DNA from: an uncultured Mucilaginibacter sp.
Lineage (GTDB): Bacteria > Bacteroidota > Bacteroidia > Sphingobacteriales > Sphingobacteriaceae
Assembly (NCBI RefSeq): GCF_946479965.1
Contig: NZ_CAMLHX010000003.1
Location: 62,001 to 126,000, forward strand
Direction: 5' to 3'
DNA: 64,000 nucleotides
This document shows positions 16,396-26,528 of the stretch, piece after piece. The first letter of the stretch is position 1, and every line of letters starts with the position of its first letter. Both the position numbers and the translations under genes were made by a program. A model generated the notes under the pieces. The model was not told the origin of the DNA, made no database searches, and was given only the letters and a program-made list of their open reading frames with translations.

Positions 16396-17661
16396 CTATT
16401 TTTTAGTTTCCAGCTCGTCAATCTTTTTTTGTATCTCATTAGCCTTTGCAGCATTCTGAACACCTATATAGTAGGTCTTTAAATTCTTCCAGGCATCAAC
16501 CGTGTTAGGCTGCAGTTCAGTGGCTTTTTCTAAATACGGTTTTGCAGCATCAAACTGTGCTTTTGATTTTACCAGAGCAGCATCGTACTCTTTTTGTTTG
16601 GCGGCAGGCAATTGCTGCGCAGCATTATAAGTATCAATAGCCGGGTTTAAAATAACATAACCTATATTTAAAACCGCATCAAAATAATTTGGATCTATCT
16701 CAATAGCTTTTTTATACATTTCCGCAGCTTTCTCATAATTTCCTGCTTTTTCTTTTTGAAGTGCTGCAATTGTGGCGGCATCTTTAGTTTTAGAAATTTT
16801 TACCGCATTAACGTCAGCTGCCTGGCTGTAAGTTAAACCCGCATACATGTATAGGGTTTTGTTCTTCGGGTCATTACTAATAGCAGCTATAATTTTGTCA
16901 AGCACCTGTTGTACTTTTCCTGTTTGCAAAGAAATTTCTATTTCTCTTTTACGCAGGTCAGTGTTCGTAGGAAATTTTTGAACAGCTTCTGAAGCAATAT
17001 TTAAAGCGTTAGTCGTGTCTTTTTCCATTAAATAAATCGAAGACAGATCAAGATATACTTTGTCTTTCTCAGAGAAATTGGTGCCTATCAACTTTTTATA
17101 TTGATCAATAGCTGCCTTGTAGTTTTTAGCAGCAGCTGCTGAAATACCGGCATAGTAAATCGAAGAGGTATCGCCTTTTGCATATGTTTGAGCTGCCTCA
17201 AAAGCTTTATACGCATCATCGTACTTTTTCTCCCTGTAAAAAATGACACCTGCATTCATCTTGCTTTGTGCCAGTGCAGATTCGGCAGACGTTATAAATT
17301 TTTCGTTTTCTTTTTTTGTGTCCAGCGCTTTTGCCTTAACAAGAGCCTCTTCTGCAGCACCATAAATAGGTGCTGATGTAGATTCTATGCTGTCGGCCAT
17401 AGCGGTATGAGCGTAAATAACCGCTCTCAAAGCATAAGTTTCTGGTAATGTTGATGTTTTTTCGTTTTGTGAGGCTTTATCAATAGCTATTTTAGCTTTG
17501 CTAAGCGTGCTTTTGACCAAGGGCCCGTTGTTTGCGGCTCTCAGGGCGTCATATGTTTCAAATGCACTTTTTGCATTTGAAAGTTCGCCTTTTTGTGCAA
17601 ATACCGGTGCTGCAAATAAAATCGCAAGGCCGGTGCTAACAAATAAATTTCTTATTTTCAT
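16396..17661 (-). CDS. secreted tetratricopeptide repeat protein
   Basis: 421 residues. The signal peptide ends at about residue 22 (LFAAPVFAQ); the rest is helical with many TPR units (YDDAYKAFEAAQTYAKGD, YKAAIDQYKKLIG, YEKAAEMYKKAIEIDPNYFDAVLNIGYV, KPYLEKATELQPNTVDAWKNL). It is probably periplasmic and mediates protein-protein contact. It is the last gene of a run gyrA-TPR-TPR on the minus strand, only 8 bases after the second TPR gene. No catalytic domain is seen. Confidence 0.85.
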   Translation of the reverse strand: MKIRNLFVSTGLAILFAAPVFAQKGELSNAKSAFETYDALRAANNGPLVKSTLSKAKIAIDKASQNEKTSTLPETYALRAVIYAHTAMADSIESTSAPIYGAAEEALVKAKALDTKKENEKFITSAESALAQSKMNAGVIFYREKKYDDAYKAFEAAQTYAKGDTSSIYYAGISAAAAKNYKAAIDQYKKLIGTNFSEKDKVYLDLSSIYLMEKDTTNALNIASEAVQKFPTNTDLRKREIEISLQTGKVQQVLDKIIAAISNDPKNKTLYMYAGLTYSQAADVNAVKISKTKDAATIAALQKEKAGNYEKAAEMYKKAIEIDPNYFDAVLNIGYVILNPAIDTYNAAQQLPAAKQKEYDAALVKSKAQFDAAKPYLEKATELQPNTVDAWKNLKTYYIGVQNAAKANEIQKKIDELETKK

Positions 17662-17669
17662 TTTAGTTA

Positions 17670-18785
17670 CTAATTGGTTAACTGTTTTAATTTATTGTTT
17701 ATTTTATCTAATTGGGTTCTATTTCTCGTTTGCTTGTATAACAAGCGTAGTACATCTAAACAACTTACGTTATTCGGTGCAATTTCATTCGCTTTTTCCA
17801 GCCACATTGCCGCGTAAGCTATTTTTTCGCCCTCTCTCCCATCTCCCTTAGTACTCTGTTTTAAATAAAGCAGGCCCAGGTTAAAAGTGGCATCATATGC
17901 TGCACTGTTCAATTCAACGGCTTTAAGGTATAATTGTTCAGCTTTATCGTACTTTCCTAATCTGTCAAAGCAATTTGCTGCAATAAACACAATATCAGGG
18001 TTATTTCGATTAATATCAAGCAAACCGGGTAATAATGGCTCTAACGAGGCATAATCCTGTTTATTGTTGTAAATATTAGCGGCATCAAGCAACAGAAAAC
18101 TATTTTCGGGCAATTTCTTTCTGAAACGTTCTAGTAATTTTATCGCCTTAGCGGTATCACCCACTGCTTTGTAAACTGCCGAGGCCGCCTCTACATGATC
18201 GGCCCACAGGCCTTCAGAATCAGGGAGTTTATCATAAAAACTTGCAGCTGCAGGTAAATTCCCCAAGCCTGCGTTTACATAGGCCAGGTACGCATCAAGT
18301 GGTTTAAAATCCGGCGCAAACTTTTTAGCCATCAGAAACTGGCGTTGAGCATTAACAATATCTGATTTTACAAGTTGATTAAATCCGCTTCGTATATGAA
18401 CATTAGCAAGGCAGGTATTTGCAAATGCCAGATCTTTTTCAAACTCACCCTTTTTTTTACGGCTCTCGTTCAACTTATCAATTAACCGCGTGGTTTTAGC
18501 TAACAGATTGGGTGGCTGATTAAGTGAATTAAGCGAATCAACATATAAAATTGAGCTGTTTACAACGGCTAGATATACGTTCTTTTCAAAATTGGTCGAA
18601 TCGTTGTTAACCGCAAATAAACTATCAATTGATTTTTTAGCTGCCGCAAGATATTTTATCTCTTTGTGGTCTTTATAACGGGCAAGGCTGTTTACCACAC
18701 CCTTTAGCACTTCCGACTGGCAAAAGGCATGGGGTGTGACGAACATTATCAGTAAAACCGAAAAAGTGATTTTACGAATCCTCAT
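17670..18785 (-). CDS. secreted tetratricopeptide repeat protein
   Basis: 371 residues with a signal peptide (ending VTPHAFCQ) and TPR-like helices (GKYDKAEQLYLKAVELNSAAYDATFNLGLLYL; MWLEKANEIAPNNVSCLDVLRLLY). It is distantly similar in layout to the next TPR gene and probably an old duplication. The start lies five bases from the gyrA stop, so it is co-transcribed with gyrase A. Confidence 0.8.
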   Translation of the reverse strand: MRIRKITFSVLLIMFVTPHAFCQSEVLKGVVNSLARYKDHKEIKYLAAAKKSIDSLFAVNNDSTNFEKNVYLAVVNSSILYVDSLNSLNQPPNLLAKTTRLIDKLNESRKKKGEFEKDLAFANTCLANVHIRSGFNQLVKSDIVNAQRQFLMAKKFAPDFKPLDAYLAYVNAGLGNLPAAASFYDKLPDSEGLWADHVEAASAVYKAVGDTAKAIKLLERFRKKLPENSFLLLDAANIYNNKQDYASLEPLLPGLLDINRNNPDIVFIAANCFDRLGKYDKAEQLYLKAVELNSAAYDATFNLGLLYLKQSTKGDGREGEKIAYAAMWLEKANEIAPNNVSCLDVLRLLYKQTRNRTQLDKINNKLKQLTN

Positions 18786-18790
18786 TCTAT

Positions 18791-21364
18791 TTATTCCGTT
18801 ACTTCGCCGGGGTTATCATTGTTATCAACAGCACCTTCCCCTGTATTGTTTTCGCCTGCGTCGCTTGCTTCAGCATTTTCGATCTCGTCATCTTCATCAT
18901 GCTCTATTTTAGCAACCGAAGCAATTTCATCATTTCCTTTAAGTGTAATTAATCTAACACCTTGCGTAGCGCGGCCCATTACTCTTAATTCACTAACGGC
19001 TATGCGTATTATAATACCTGATTTATTGATGATCATCAGATCTTCAGTATCAGTAACGCCTTTTATTGCAACCAGATCGCCGGTTTTATCTGTAACGTTA
19101 AGTGTTTTTACACCTTTACCGCCACGGTTGGTAACACGGTAATCATCAATATCAGTACGTTTGCCGTAGCCTTTTTCTGATACCACCAATACCGTTGTTT
19201 CAGGGTTATCAATACTGATCATGCCTACAACTTCGTCTTTCTCACCATCTAAAGTAATACCCCTCACTCCTGTCGCGGTACGTCCCATCGGTCTTACTGT
19301 CGATTCGTTAAAGCGTATAGCACGGCCAGATTTAAGCGCCATTACAATCTCGCTGGTGCCGCTGGTTAAGTTAGCTTCTAATAATGAGTCGCCTTCGTTT
19401 ACGTTAATGGCGTTAATGCCATTTGCTCTTGGGCGTGAGTAAGCCTCTAACGATGTTTTTTTGATAACACCTTTACGGGTACACATAATAATGAAGTTAT
19501 TTTCCAGATAATCTTTATCTTTCAAATTCACCACTTTTATGTACGCCTTTATTTTTTGTTCTTTAGGGATGTTGATAATGTTTTGGATAGCACGTCCTTT
19601 TGATGTACGCGATCCTTCAGGTATTTCAAATACACGCAACCAGAAACATTGACCCTGCTCTGTAAAGAACAGCATGTAGTTATGGTTTGATGCTATAAGC
19701 AGGTGTTCAATAAAATCCTCATCGCGGCTGTTACTGCCTAATGATCCTTTGCCACCCCTGCCCTGCCTGCGGTACTCGGTTAACGGTGTGCGTTTTATAT
19801 AACCTTCGTGCGATATGGTTATTACAACGTCCTCATCTTCAATAAAGTCTTCCGACTGCATTTCGGCCGATGAGTGAACTATCTCAGTTTTACGCTCGTC
19901 GCCGTATTTTTCTTTTATCTCTAACAACTCATCTTTGATGATCTGCATACGCAAACCTTCATCGTTTAGTATGGTATTCAGGTGGGCTATCAACTTCATT
20001 AAGCCCTCGTATTCATCTTTGATCTTATCACGCTCAAGGCCGGTTAACCTGCGCAACGTCATATCCAATATGGCGCGGGCCTGCAGATCAGAAAGTCCAA
20101 ATTGGCTTATCAAGCCTTCGCGGGCCTCGTCAGGTGTTTGCGATGCACGGATAAGTTTAATAACTTCATCCAGGTGATCCAGCGCTATTAATAAACCTTC
20201 TAATATATGGGCACGTTTTTCAGCTTCAGCTAACTCAAATTTGGTACGCCTAACCACTACCTCGTGTCTGTGCTCAACAAAATGATGGATCAGATCCCTC
20301 AAATTAAGCATCATAGGCCGCCCATGAACAAGCGCTATATTATTTACGCTGAACGACGTTTGCAGTGAGGTATATTTAAACAAATTGTTTAAAACAATAG
20401 CAGCATTTGCATCACGACGGATCTCATAAACTATACGGATACCTTCGCGGTTTGATTCATCACGAATTGCAGATATACCTTCCAGCTTCTTTTCGTTAAC
20501 AAGGTCGGCAGTACGCTCAATCATGTTGGCTTTATTTACCTGGTAAGGTATCTCGCTAACAATAATGCGCTCGCGATCGCCGCCACCATAAGTTTCGATT
20601 TCTGCACGGGCACGTATTACCACACGACCACGACCTGTTTCCAGCGCTTCGCGGGGACCCTCGGTGCCATAAATTATAGCGCCTGTAGGAAAATCCGGGC
20701 CTTTTACATATTGCAACAGTTCGCTTATTTCTATGTTCCTGTTGTCTATTAAAGCTATAGTGGCATCAATAATTTCTGACAGGTTGTGCGGTGCCATGTT
20801 AGTGGCCATACCTACCGCGATACCTGACGCACCGTTAACCAACAGGTTAGGGAATTTTGCTGGTAAAACGGTCGGCTCTTCTAACGAGTCGTCAAAATTG
20901 AGCTGAAAGTCAATGGTGTCTTTGTTTATATCAGCCAACATCTCTTCGGCCATCTTCTCTAACCTTGCCTCGGTATAACGCATTGCCGCAGGGTTATCAC
21001 CGTCAATGGTGCCGTAGTTACCCTGGCCCTCAACCAGAGGGTAGCGAAGGCTAAAGTCCTGTGCCATACGTACCATGGTATCATACACAGACGAGTCGCC
21101 GTGCGGGTGATATTTACCCATTACCTCACCCACAATACGGGCCGATTTTTTGTAGGGCTTATTGTTGTTAAGGCCCAGGTCAAGCATGCCGAAAAGCACG
21201 CGCCTGTGTACCGGCTTTAAGCCATCGCGTACATCAGGTAGGGCTCTTGATACGATAACCGACATTGAATAATCAATGTACGCCGATCGCATTTCTTCAT
21301 CAATATTTATCGAAATTATTTTGTCTTCTTGATTGTTATTATCGTTCTCTGTTCCTTCAGCCAT
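18791..21364 (-). CDS. gyrA: DNA gyrase subunit A
   Basis: 857 residues. With GyrB it introduces negative supercoils by passing one duplex through a double-strand break. The catalytic tyrosine is Tyr130 in AMRYTEARL. The quinolone-determining region [17 protein letters not shown] carries Ser91 and Asp95, the residues found in drug-sensitive enzymes. A GyrA-box-like QGRGGKG lies near residue 540, so this is gyrase rather than topoisomerase IV. A C-terminal pinwheel follows and ends in an acidic tail ([15 protein letters not shown]). It heads the operon with two TPR genes. Confidence 0.97.
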   Translation of the reverse strand: MAEGTENDNNNQEDKIISINIDEEMRSAYIDYSMSVIVSRALPDVRDGLKPVHRRVLFGMLDLGLNNNKPYKKSARIVGEVMGKYHPHGDSSVYDTMVRMAQDFSLRYPLVEGQGNYGTIDGDNPAAMRYTEARLEKMAEEMLADINKDTIDFQLNFDDSLEEPTVLPAKFPNLLVNGASGIAVGMATNMAPHNLSEIIDATIALIDNRNIEISELLQYVKGPDFPTGAIIYGTEGPREALETGRGRVVIRARAEIETYGGGDRERIIVSEIPYQVNKANMIERTADLVNEKKLEGISAIRDESNREGIRIVYEIRRDANAAIVLNNLFKYTSLQTSFSVNNIALVHGRPMMLNLRDLIHHFVEHRHEVVVRRTKFELAEAEKRAHILEGLLIALDHLDEVIKLIRASQTPDEAREGLISQFGLSDLQARAILDMTLRRLTGLERDKIKDEYEGLMKLIAHLNTILNDEGLRMQIIKDELLEIKEKYGDERKTEIVHSSAEMQSEDFIEDEDVVITISHEGYIKRTPLTEYRRQGRGGKGSLGSNSRDEDFIEHLLIASNHNYMLFFTEQGQCFWLRVFEIPEGSRTSKGRAIQNIINIPKEQKIKAYIKVVNLKDKDYLENNFIIMCTRKGVIKKTSLEAYSRPRANGINAINVNEGDSLLEANLTSGTSEIVMALKSGRAIRFNESTVRPMGRTATGVRGITLDGEKDEVVGMISIDNPETTVLVVSEKGYGKRTDIDDYRVTNRGGKGVKTLNVTDKTGDLVAIKGVTDTEDLMIINKSGIIIRIAVSELRVMGRATQGVRLITLKGNDEIASVAKIEHDEDDEIENAEASDAGENNTGEGAVDNNDNPGEVTE

Positions 21365-21505
21365 TTTATTTTGTTAGAAAGTTTCTTCAATAAATTTAGG
21401 GTGCGTAGCACGGTTTTTCATACGACCTGCGAAGTTAAGAAAATAGTTGGTTTATCTCATCCAAATTAGTAACAAATTAGGTGTATAAACGGGCGTTTAC
21501 CTAAT

Positions 21506-21901
21506 CTATTTTACTTTTTTCCAATAGTCCTCAACTTCTATTCCGTTGGGTAATTTACCCTTTAAAAAAAGCGTATCGTTTTTTATGGTATAACGGTAGC
21601 GGATGATCTTTCCTGTTAATACTGAGGGCTCTAAACTGTAGGTTTGTGTTTCAAAACACGAATCTTTTTTAAGCGAATAGCCGCCTGCTTCGTACCTTAC
21701 TGGCTTCTCCCCTTTTTCCAGCAAAAAAGCCTCAAATTTATCTTTGGTATATTTTCTTTGTTGTGAAAATCCATCGGGAGCAGCATAAAATTTTCCTTTG
21801 CTTATGCCACCCGCATATTGCCATGTACCTTTTAGGGAAGATACCTGCGCAAACGAAGAAAAGATGAGCAAGGCTGCAACTACATAGATCAGCTTTTTCA
21901 T
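21506..21901 (-). CDS. secreted small beta-rich protein, unknown
   Basis: 131 residues. A signal peptide ends near residue 20 (FSSFAQVSS), then LKGTWQYAGG, a lipocalin-like or DUF4488-like opening, and alternating strands to the end. No catalytic motif recognised. It is one base from the hemF stop, so it is probably read from the same message. Confidence 0.65.
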   Translation of the reverse strand: MKKLIYVVAALLIFSSFAQVSSLKGTWQYAGGISKGKFYAAPDGFSQQRKYTKDKFEAFLLEKGEKPVRYEAGGYSLKKDSCFETQTYSLEPSVLTGKIIRYRYTIKNDTLFLKGKLPNGIEVEDYWKKVK

Positions 21902-21902
21902 A

Positions 21903-22820
21903 CTACACCCAGTTTATTCCTTTTTTTAGCAGTGAAAGAGTTTTCTCTTCATCGCTGCCGGTTTCGGCCTGATAATTATAAACCCACTTTGCAGTTGGTG
22001 GCAAGCTCATTAAAATTGATTCTATACGACCATTAGTTTCCAATCCAAATTTTGTGCCTGCATCATACACCAGGTTAAATTCAGCATACCTGCTGCGGCG
22101 CAGGGATTGCCATAACTGTTGTTGTTCGCTATAAAGTTCATTTCGATGGCGGTTAACTAATTCCGAATAAATTGGCGCAAAAGCCCGGCCCAACGCCTTT
22201 GAAAATTCAAAGATGGTCTCCAGACGTATATGTTCATTATCTACAAGCTTATCATAAAATATACCGCCTATGCCGCGTGTCTCCTCCCGATGTTTTATGT
22301 AGAAGTAATCGTCGGCCCAGGTTTTAAAACGGGTATAAAAGTCGGCATTGAATTTGTCGCAAACGGCTTTTAGCGATTGATGAAAAAAACGCGCGTCATT
22401 CTCAAAAACGTAATGTGGTGTAAGATCAATTCCACCTCCAAACCAGCGCACTGGGTCTGCCCCGTCCATTGTTGATGGCATTTCAAAGTACCGTATATTC
22501 ATGTGGATGATAGGTACCAGCGGGTGATTAGGATGGATCACTATAGATACGCCGGTAGCGAAAAAATTATCGCTATCAACCTTAAGCGCTTTTTTCATCA
22601 CCTCGGGTAGATTGCCGTAAACAGCAGAAAAATTGACGCCGCCTTTTTCGAGAATGTTTCCGTTTTGAATAACCCGCGTGCGGCCACCGCCGCCACCTTC
22701 GCGCTCCCAAATCTCTTCCTCAAATTTGCTCTTTCCATCTAAACCTTCAAGCGCCAGGCATATTTCGTCCTGAATTGCCTGATAGTCGGCCGTTATCTGT
22801 TCCTTAGTAATCATCGGCAC
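21903..22820 (-). CDS. hemF: oxygen-dependent coproporphyrinogen III oxidase
   Basis: 305 residues. It decarboxylates coproporphyrinogen III to protoporphyrinogen IX with O2 in haem synthesis. Family blocks seen are EREGGGGGRTRVIQNG, EKGGVNFSAV, IHMNIRYFE with WFGGGIDLTPHYVFENDARFFH, the KHREETRGIGGIFYDKL segment and YAEFNLVYDAGTKFGLETNGRIESILMSLPP at the C-terminus. The start at 22820 could instead be ATG 22814, two codons on. The protein is cytosolic. Its presence indicates aerobic haem synthesis. Confidence 0.96.
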   Translation of the reverse strand: MPMITKEQITADYQAIQDEICLALEGLDGKSKFEEEIWEREGGGGGRTRVIQNGNILEKGGVNFSAVYGNLPEVMKKALKVDSDNFFATGVSIVIHPNHPLVPIIHMNIRYFEMPSTMDGADPVRWFGGGIDLTPHYVFENDARFFHQSLKAVCDKFNADFYTRFKTWADDYFYIKHREETRGIGGIFYDKLVDNEHIRLETIFEFSKALGRAFAPIYSELVNRHRNELYSEQQQLWQSLRRSRYAEFNLVYDAGTKFGLETNGRIESILMSLPPTAKWVYNYQAETGSDEEKTLSLLKKGINWV

Positions 22821-22867
22821 AAAAATGCGGTTATTTTGCTAGAGACGCAAAACTTTGTAGATGGCAA

Positions 22868-24109
22868 TTATATATCTTCCTCGATATAATTTAAATCCTT
22901 ACCAAAAGTTTCTTTAAGCTGACTCAATGAAAATAATGACAAGGCGGTAAGAATACCCATCATGATATAAGCTGCGCTGATCATGCCGTAATTGCCCTTA
23001 AAGTAAACAAAAGCCCAGGTAATTGGGATAAGTGCCCCGCGTACAAAATTAGGAACTGTGGTGGTGACAGTTGCCCGCAGATTAGTACCAAACTGCTCGG
23101 ATGCAATAGTAACAAAGGTGGCCCAGTATCCAACGGTGCATCCCATAAAGAAACAGATCCAAACAAATTGTGAGCTATCCAGACCTGACGACGTTAAGTA
23201 AATTACAACACTTACTATTGATATCAACAAAAATACCAGCATAGTAAGTCGTCTGGAGCGTGTTGCCTGCGCCAATAAACCTGCAGCCACGTCTCCTACC
23301 GATATGCCAATATAGGTATATAAAATCCCGTCGCCGGCACTAAGTGCTTCTTTTGCATGCAGTGCTATACCAAACTCAGGTGATAGCGTAACCAATATAC
23401 CAACAACAAACCACAATGGCGCGCCTAATAATATGCAGTATAAATATTTAAGAAATCGCTCGCGATTGGTGAATAAACTGAAGAAATTGCCTCTGGAAAC
23501 ACTACTTTTTTCTGCCTGCTTAAACATACCCGATTCAAAAGTGCCTGCACGAAGCAACAATAATAATATACCTAAACCACCGCCAACAAAATATGCATTG
23601 CGCCAGCCAAAATGTTTAGCCACTACATTAGCCAGCACAGCGCCAAAAAGACCAACAACAGCAACTATCATTGTGCCATAGCCGCGTTTTTCTTTACTCA
23701 TGGTCTCGCTAACCAATGTTATACCAGCGCCCAGTTCTCCCGCCAAGCCAATCCCCGCAAAAAAACGAATGGCGGCGTATGTATTAACATCCTGAACAAA
23801 GCCATTAGCAAAATTGGCTACAGAGTATAATAATATAGACCCGAACAGAACTTTTATGCGCCCGAGTTTATCGCCAACAATACCCCAAATTATACCACCT
23901 AACAACAGACCGAACATTTGAACATTAATGATAAATGTTCCGCTTGCGAATACCTCATCTTTTGTAAGGACGCCGATATCATTTAGACTTTTTACCCTTA
24001 CTATGGAAAAAATTAGCAGATCGTATATATCAACAAAGTAGCCCAGGGCGGCTACAATTACTAAAAAAATAACATTACGATTAGATTGTGCCGCGGTGGT
24101 GGTGGTCAT
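22868..24109 (-). CDS. MFS transporter (metabolite:proton symporter type)
   Basis: 413 residues with twelve membrane segments. It starts NVIFLVIVAALGYFVDIYDLLIF, and the loop 2-3 motif WGIVGDKLGRIKVLFGS is the classic MFS signature. FAGIGLAGELGAGITLVSETM resembles the sugar-phosphate or sialate/aromatic-acid symporter families. The substrate is unknown. It precedes hemF on the same strand with a 47-base gap. Confidence 0.85.
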   Translation of the reverse strand: MTTTTAAQSNRNVIFLVIVAALGYFVDIYDLLIFSIVRVKSLNDIGVLTKDEVFASGTFIINVQMFGLLLGGIIWGIVGDKLGRIKVLFGSILLYSVANFANGFVQDVNTYAAIRFFAGIGLAGELGAGITLVSETMSKEKRGYGTMIVAVVGLFGAVLANVVAKHFGWRNAYFVGGGLGILLLLLRAGTFESGMFKQAEKSSVSRGNFFSLFTNRERFLKYLYCILLGAPLWFVVGILVTLSPEFGIALHAKEALSAGDGILYTYIGISVGDVAAGLLAQATRSRRLTMLVFLLISIVSVVIYLTSSGLDSSQFVWICFFMGCTVGYWATFVTIASEQFGTNLRATVTTTVPNFVRGALIPITWAFVYFKGNYGMISAAYIMMGILTALSLFSLSQLKETFGKDLNYIEEDI

Positions 24110-24177
24110 ATATAATTGCGATAATTAGCTGCGCTAATGTAGTGGAATTTGTAAAGTATTTAAATTTACAAGACAAA

Positions 24178-24207
24178 AAAAAACCTCTGCGTTAACAGAG
24201 GTTTTTT
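24178..24207. terminator. rho-independent terminator after the cold-shock gene
   Basis: AAAACCTCTG and CAGAGGTTTT form a perfect stem around CGTTAA, with a run of six T at 24202-24207 and a matching A-run on the other side, so it works on either strand. Confidence 0.9.
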
Positions 24208-24222
24208 GTAAGCAACAGTAAA

Positions 24223-24420
24223 TTAGATCTTTTTTACGTTTACCGCCTGCAATCCTTTTCTTCCTTCTTCCACATCGTATTCTACGCTGTCGTTATCTTT
24301 GATAGCATTTACGCCGCCTTGTACATCTTTAAAGTGCACAAAAAGATCTTTACCGTCATCAGTGATAATAAAGCCGTAACCTTTTTGTGTGTTAAACCAT
24401 TTTACTTTTCCAGTTTTCAT
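24223..24420 (-). CDS. cold-shock domain protein, CspA family
   Basis: 65 residues, one cold-shock domain: MKTGKVKWFNTQKGYGFI with RNP1 KGYGFI and RNP2 LFVHFKD. It binds single-stranded RNA/DNA and acts as an RNA chaperone. The 141-base region between it and the peroxiredoxin gene would provide a long 5' leader, typical for cold-regulated csp genes. A strong terminator follows. Confidence 0.95.
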   Translation of the reverse strand: MKTGKVKWFNTQKGYGFIITDDGKDLFVHFKDVQGGVNAIKDNDSVEYDVEEGRKGLQAVNVKKI

Positions 24421-24561
24421 AATTAAGTTATCGTATTAAAAAAAATTAACTTGTAAGATATATAACTAACCCTAACTGAATTACAAATGGTATTAATAAT
24501 CAGTGGAATAACTATACGCTGTTTTTTCAAATATAATAAAATAATTACTTAAGCAAATAAT

Positions 24562-25197
24562 TTATTTATTAGGTTGTGGTGTCATTCGCAGGTAAGGTTT
24601 AACCTCGCGGAAACCTTTAGGGAACTTAGCCGGGATGTCCTCAGTTTTAATAGCCGGCACTACTACCACGTCCTCGCCGTCTTTCCAGTTGGCAGGTGTG
24701 GCAACGCTATGGTATGCAGTTAGTTGTAATGAATCTATAACACGCAAAATTTCCTGGAAATTACGCCCTGTTGAAGCCGGATAAGTGATGATCAGCTTAA
24801 CCGCTTTATCAGGTCCAATAATAAACAATGAACGTACAGTAGCATTTACAGATGCATTCGGGTGGATCATATCATAAGCCTCGGCAATTTTACGGTCCTC
24901 ATCGGCCACTATAGGGAAATCAACCTCAACGCCTTGTGTTTCGTTAATGTCTTTTATCCAGCCCTTGTGCGATTCAACAGAGTCAACACTCAGCGCCAGT
25001 ACTTTTACATTACGTTTGGCAAACTCGTCTTTAAGTGCCGCTGTTGCGCCCAATTCGGTAGTACATACAGGCGTGTAATCTGCCGGGTGCGAAAACAATA
25101 CACCCCAGCCATCGCCAAGGTATTCATATAAGTCTATCTCTCCTACTGAGGTTTGTGCTTGAAAATTTGGGGCTTTGTCGCCTAATCTTAAACTCAT
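24562..25197 (-). CDS. 1-Cys peroxiredoxin, Prx6 type
   Basis: 211 residues. Peroxidatic Cys45 is in HPADYTPVCTTE; the family's C-terminal extension is present (ANWKDGEDVVVVPAIKTED ... GFREVKPYLRMTPQP), which places it in the Prx6/1-Cys group. It reduces hydrogen peroxide and organic peroxides in the cytosol. It is divergent from the LTxxQ array and so shares a 215-base promoter region. Confidence 0.95.
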   Translation of the reverse strand: MSLRLGDKAPNFQAQTSVGEIDLYEYLGDGWGVLFSHPADYTPVCTTELGATAALKDEFAKRNVKVLALSVDSVESHKGWIKDINETQGVEVDFPIVADEDRKIAEAYDMIHPNASVNATVRSLFIIGPDKAVKLIITYPASTGRNFQEILRVIDSLQLTAYHSVATPANWKDGEDVVVVPAIKTEDIPAKFPKGFREVKPYLRMTPQPNK

Positions 25198-25350
25198 GAT
25201 TTTATAATTTAGATGTGTTGATAAATATCAAAATAAAGTTACAGCGATTGTTTAAATAAACAAGAAAAAAATCTACTATTTACATAGACATTACATGTTT
25301 TATTTTTAATTGTATAAACAACACTTGCGCGGCAACTTTTTAGTTACATG

Positions 25351-25381
25351 TTGTTTGTAAAACAAATACGCCCTATCTTTA
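25351..25381 (+). promoter_or_regulatory. possible promoter of the LTxxQ array
   Basis: TTG at 25351-25353, twenty bases, then TATCTTTA at 25374-25381 approximate the Bacteroidota -33/-7 pattern (last base A instead of G). The start of the first gene is 32 bases downstream. Confidence 0.4.
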
Positions 25382-25412
25382 TTTTTACAATTACATTAAT
25401 AAACCGAAAAAA

Positions 25413-25772
25413 ATGAAAAAAGTATTATTAGTATGCGCCTTAGCGTTAGGCGTTACTGCGGCAAGTTTTGCCCAAGGCCCGGGTAGAAGAACACCGGAAC
25501 AGCAGGTTGAGGCTTTAAAAACTTCACTTACCGGATTAACTGATGCTCAGTCAGCAAAATTACTTGTTATTTACCAGGCACGTGCAAAAAGCATGGACAG
25601 CTTAAGAACAGCTGTTGGAGATGATATGCAATCCATGTTCCCTAAAATGACTCCTATAACAGCTACTTACAATGCAAAAGTTAAAGCTGTTTTAACCCCG
25701 GAACAAGCTACTGCTTTCCAAAAACAAGTTGATGCTCAAGCCGAGGCAATGCGTCAAAGAATGGGTAACTAA
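25413..25772 (+). CDS. secreted LTxxQ (Spy/CpxP-like) protein, array member 1
   Basis: 119 residues: signal peptide cut after SFAQ (about 21), then a mostly helical mature protein with two LTxxQ words, LTDAQ (42-46) and LTPEQ (94-98). The two words in a short periplasmic helical protein recall Spy and CpxP, periplasmic chaperone/stress sensors of enterobacteria; homology is inferred from this pattern only. It is the first of six tandem paralogues and closest to member 6 (shared SAKLLVIYQA and SMDSLRTA). Confidence 0.8.
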   Translation: MKKVLLVCALALGVTAASFAQGPGRRTPEQQVEALKTSLTGLTDAQSAKLLVIYQARAKSMDSLRTAVGDDMQSMFPKMTPITATYNAKVKAVLTPEQATAFQKQVDAQAEAMRQRMGN

Positions 25773-25789
25773 TTAATAGAAGATAAAAA

Positions 25790-26146
25790 ATGAAAAAAAT
25801 ATTATTAGTAGCAGCGTTTGGATTAGGTATAAGCGCCGTTAGCTTTGCTCAAGGTCCGCCAAGAAGAACTCCCGAAGAACAGGTTACACAATTAAAAACC
25901 CAAGTTAGCGGTATTACTGATGCCCAGGCGGCGAAGTTGAAATTGGTCTTCGAATCGCAAGCGAAATCAATGGACAGTTTGATGAACGGTGGTGGTATGC
26001 AAGGCGGCTTTGAAGGCTTTCAAAAATTAATGACAGCTAATGACGCCAAAATAAAAGCTGTTCTTAACCCTGAGCAGGTTGCAGCTTACCAAAAACAAAT
26101 TGATGCCCGTAACGAACGTTTCAAACAATTTCAGCCAGGTAACTAA
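25790..26146 (+). CDS. secreted LTxxQ protein, array member 2
   Basis: 118 residues with the same signal peptide pattern (VSFAQ). The LTxxQ words are altered to ITDAQ (42-46) and LNPEQ (92-96). The middle has a glycine/methionine loop GGGMQGGFEGF not seen in members 1 and 3. It belongs to the TPEEQVTQLKTQ subgroup with members 5 and 6. It follows member 1 by 17 bases. Confidence 0.78.
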   Translation: MKKILLVAAFGLGISAVSFAQGPPRRTPEEQVTQLKTQVSGITDAQAAKLKLVFESQAKSMDSLMNGGGMQGGFEGFQKLMTANDAKIKAVLNPEQVAAYQKQIDARNERFKQFQPGN

Positions 26147-26161
26147 TAAATTAAAAGGAAC

Positions 26162-26512
26162 ATGAAAAAAGTATTATTAGTATGCGCTTTTGTATTAGGT
26201 ATAAGCGCCGTTAGTTTTGCTCAAGGCCCACCGTCTCCCGCAGAAAGATTAGCCGCGTTAAAAACGTCATTATCCTTAAACGATGCACAAGTGGCAAAAG
26301 CTAAAGTGATATATGATGCGCAAGGCAAAAGCACGGACAGTTTGAGAAGTGCTGCTGGTGACAATATGTCTGCAATGATGCCTAAGTACATAAAATTGGT
26401 GGAAGCCACCAATGCAAAGATAAAAGCTATACTAACGCCGGAGCAAACGCCTATTTTTCAGAAACAAGTAGATGCCACGAACGAACGCCTTAAACAGATG
26501 AGTGGCAATTAA
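26162..26512 (+). CDS. secreted LTxxQ protein, array member 3
   Basis: 116 residues; LNDAQ (39-43) and LTPEQ (91-95). With member 4 it forms a second subgroup (ERLAALKTSLSL, VAKAKVIYDAQ) that lacks the RRTPEEQ segment after the signal peptide. The signal-peptide coding bases are almost identical to member 1, pointing to recent duplication or gene conversion. It follows member 2 by 15 bases. Confidence 0.78.
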   Translation: MKKVLLVCAFVLGISAVSFAQGPPSPAERLAALKTSLSLNDAQVAKAKVIYDAQGKSTDSLRSAAGDNMSAMMPKYIKLVEATNAKIKAILTPEQTPIFQKQVDATNERLKQMSGN

Positions 26513-26528
26513 TTAAATTAAAAACGAG

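Noticed and set aside
18819..20177. Several open frames on the plus strand opposite gyrA
   Set aside because: Antisense shadows of a clear housekeeping gene, with serine/proline-rich, non-protein-like sequence.
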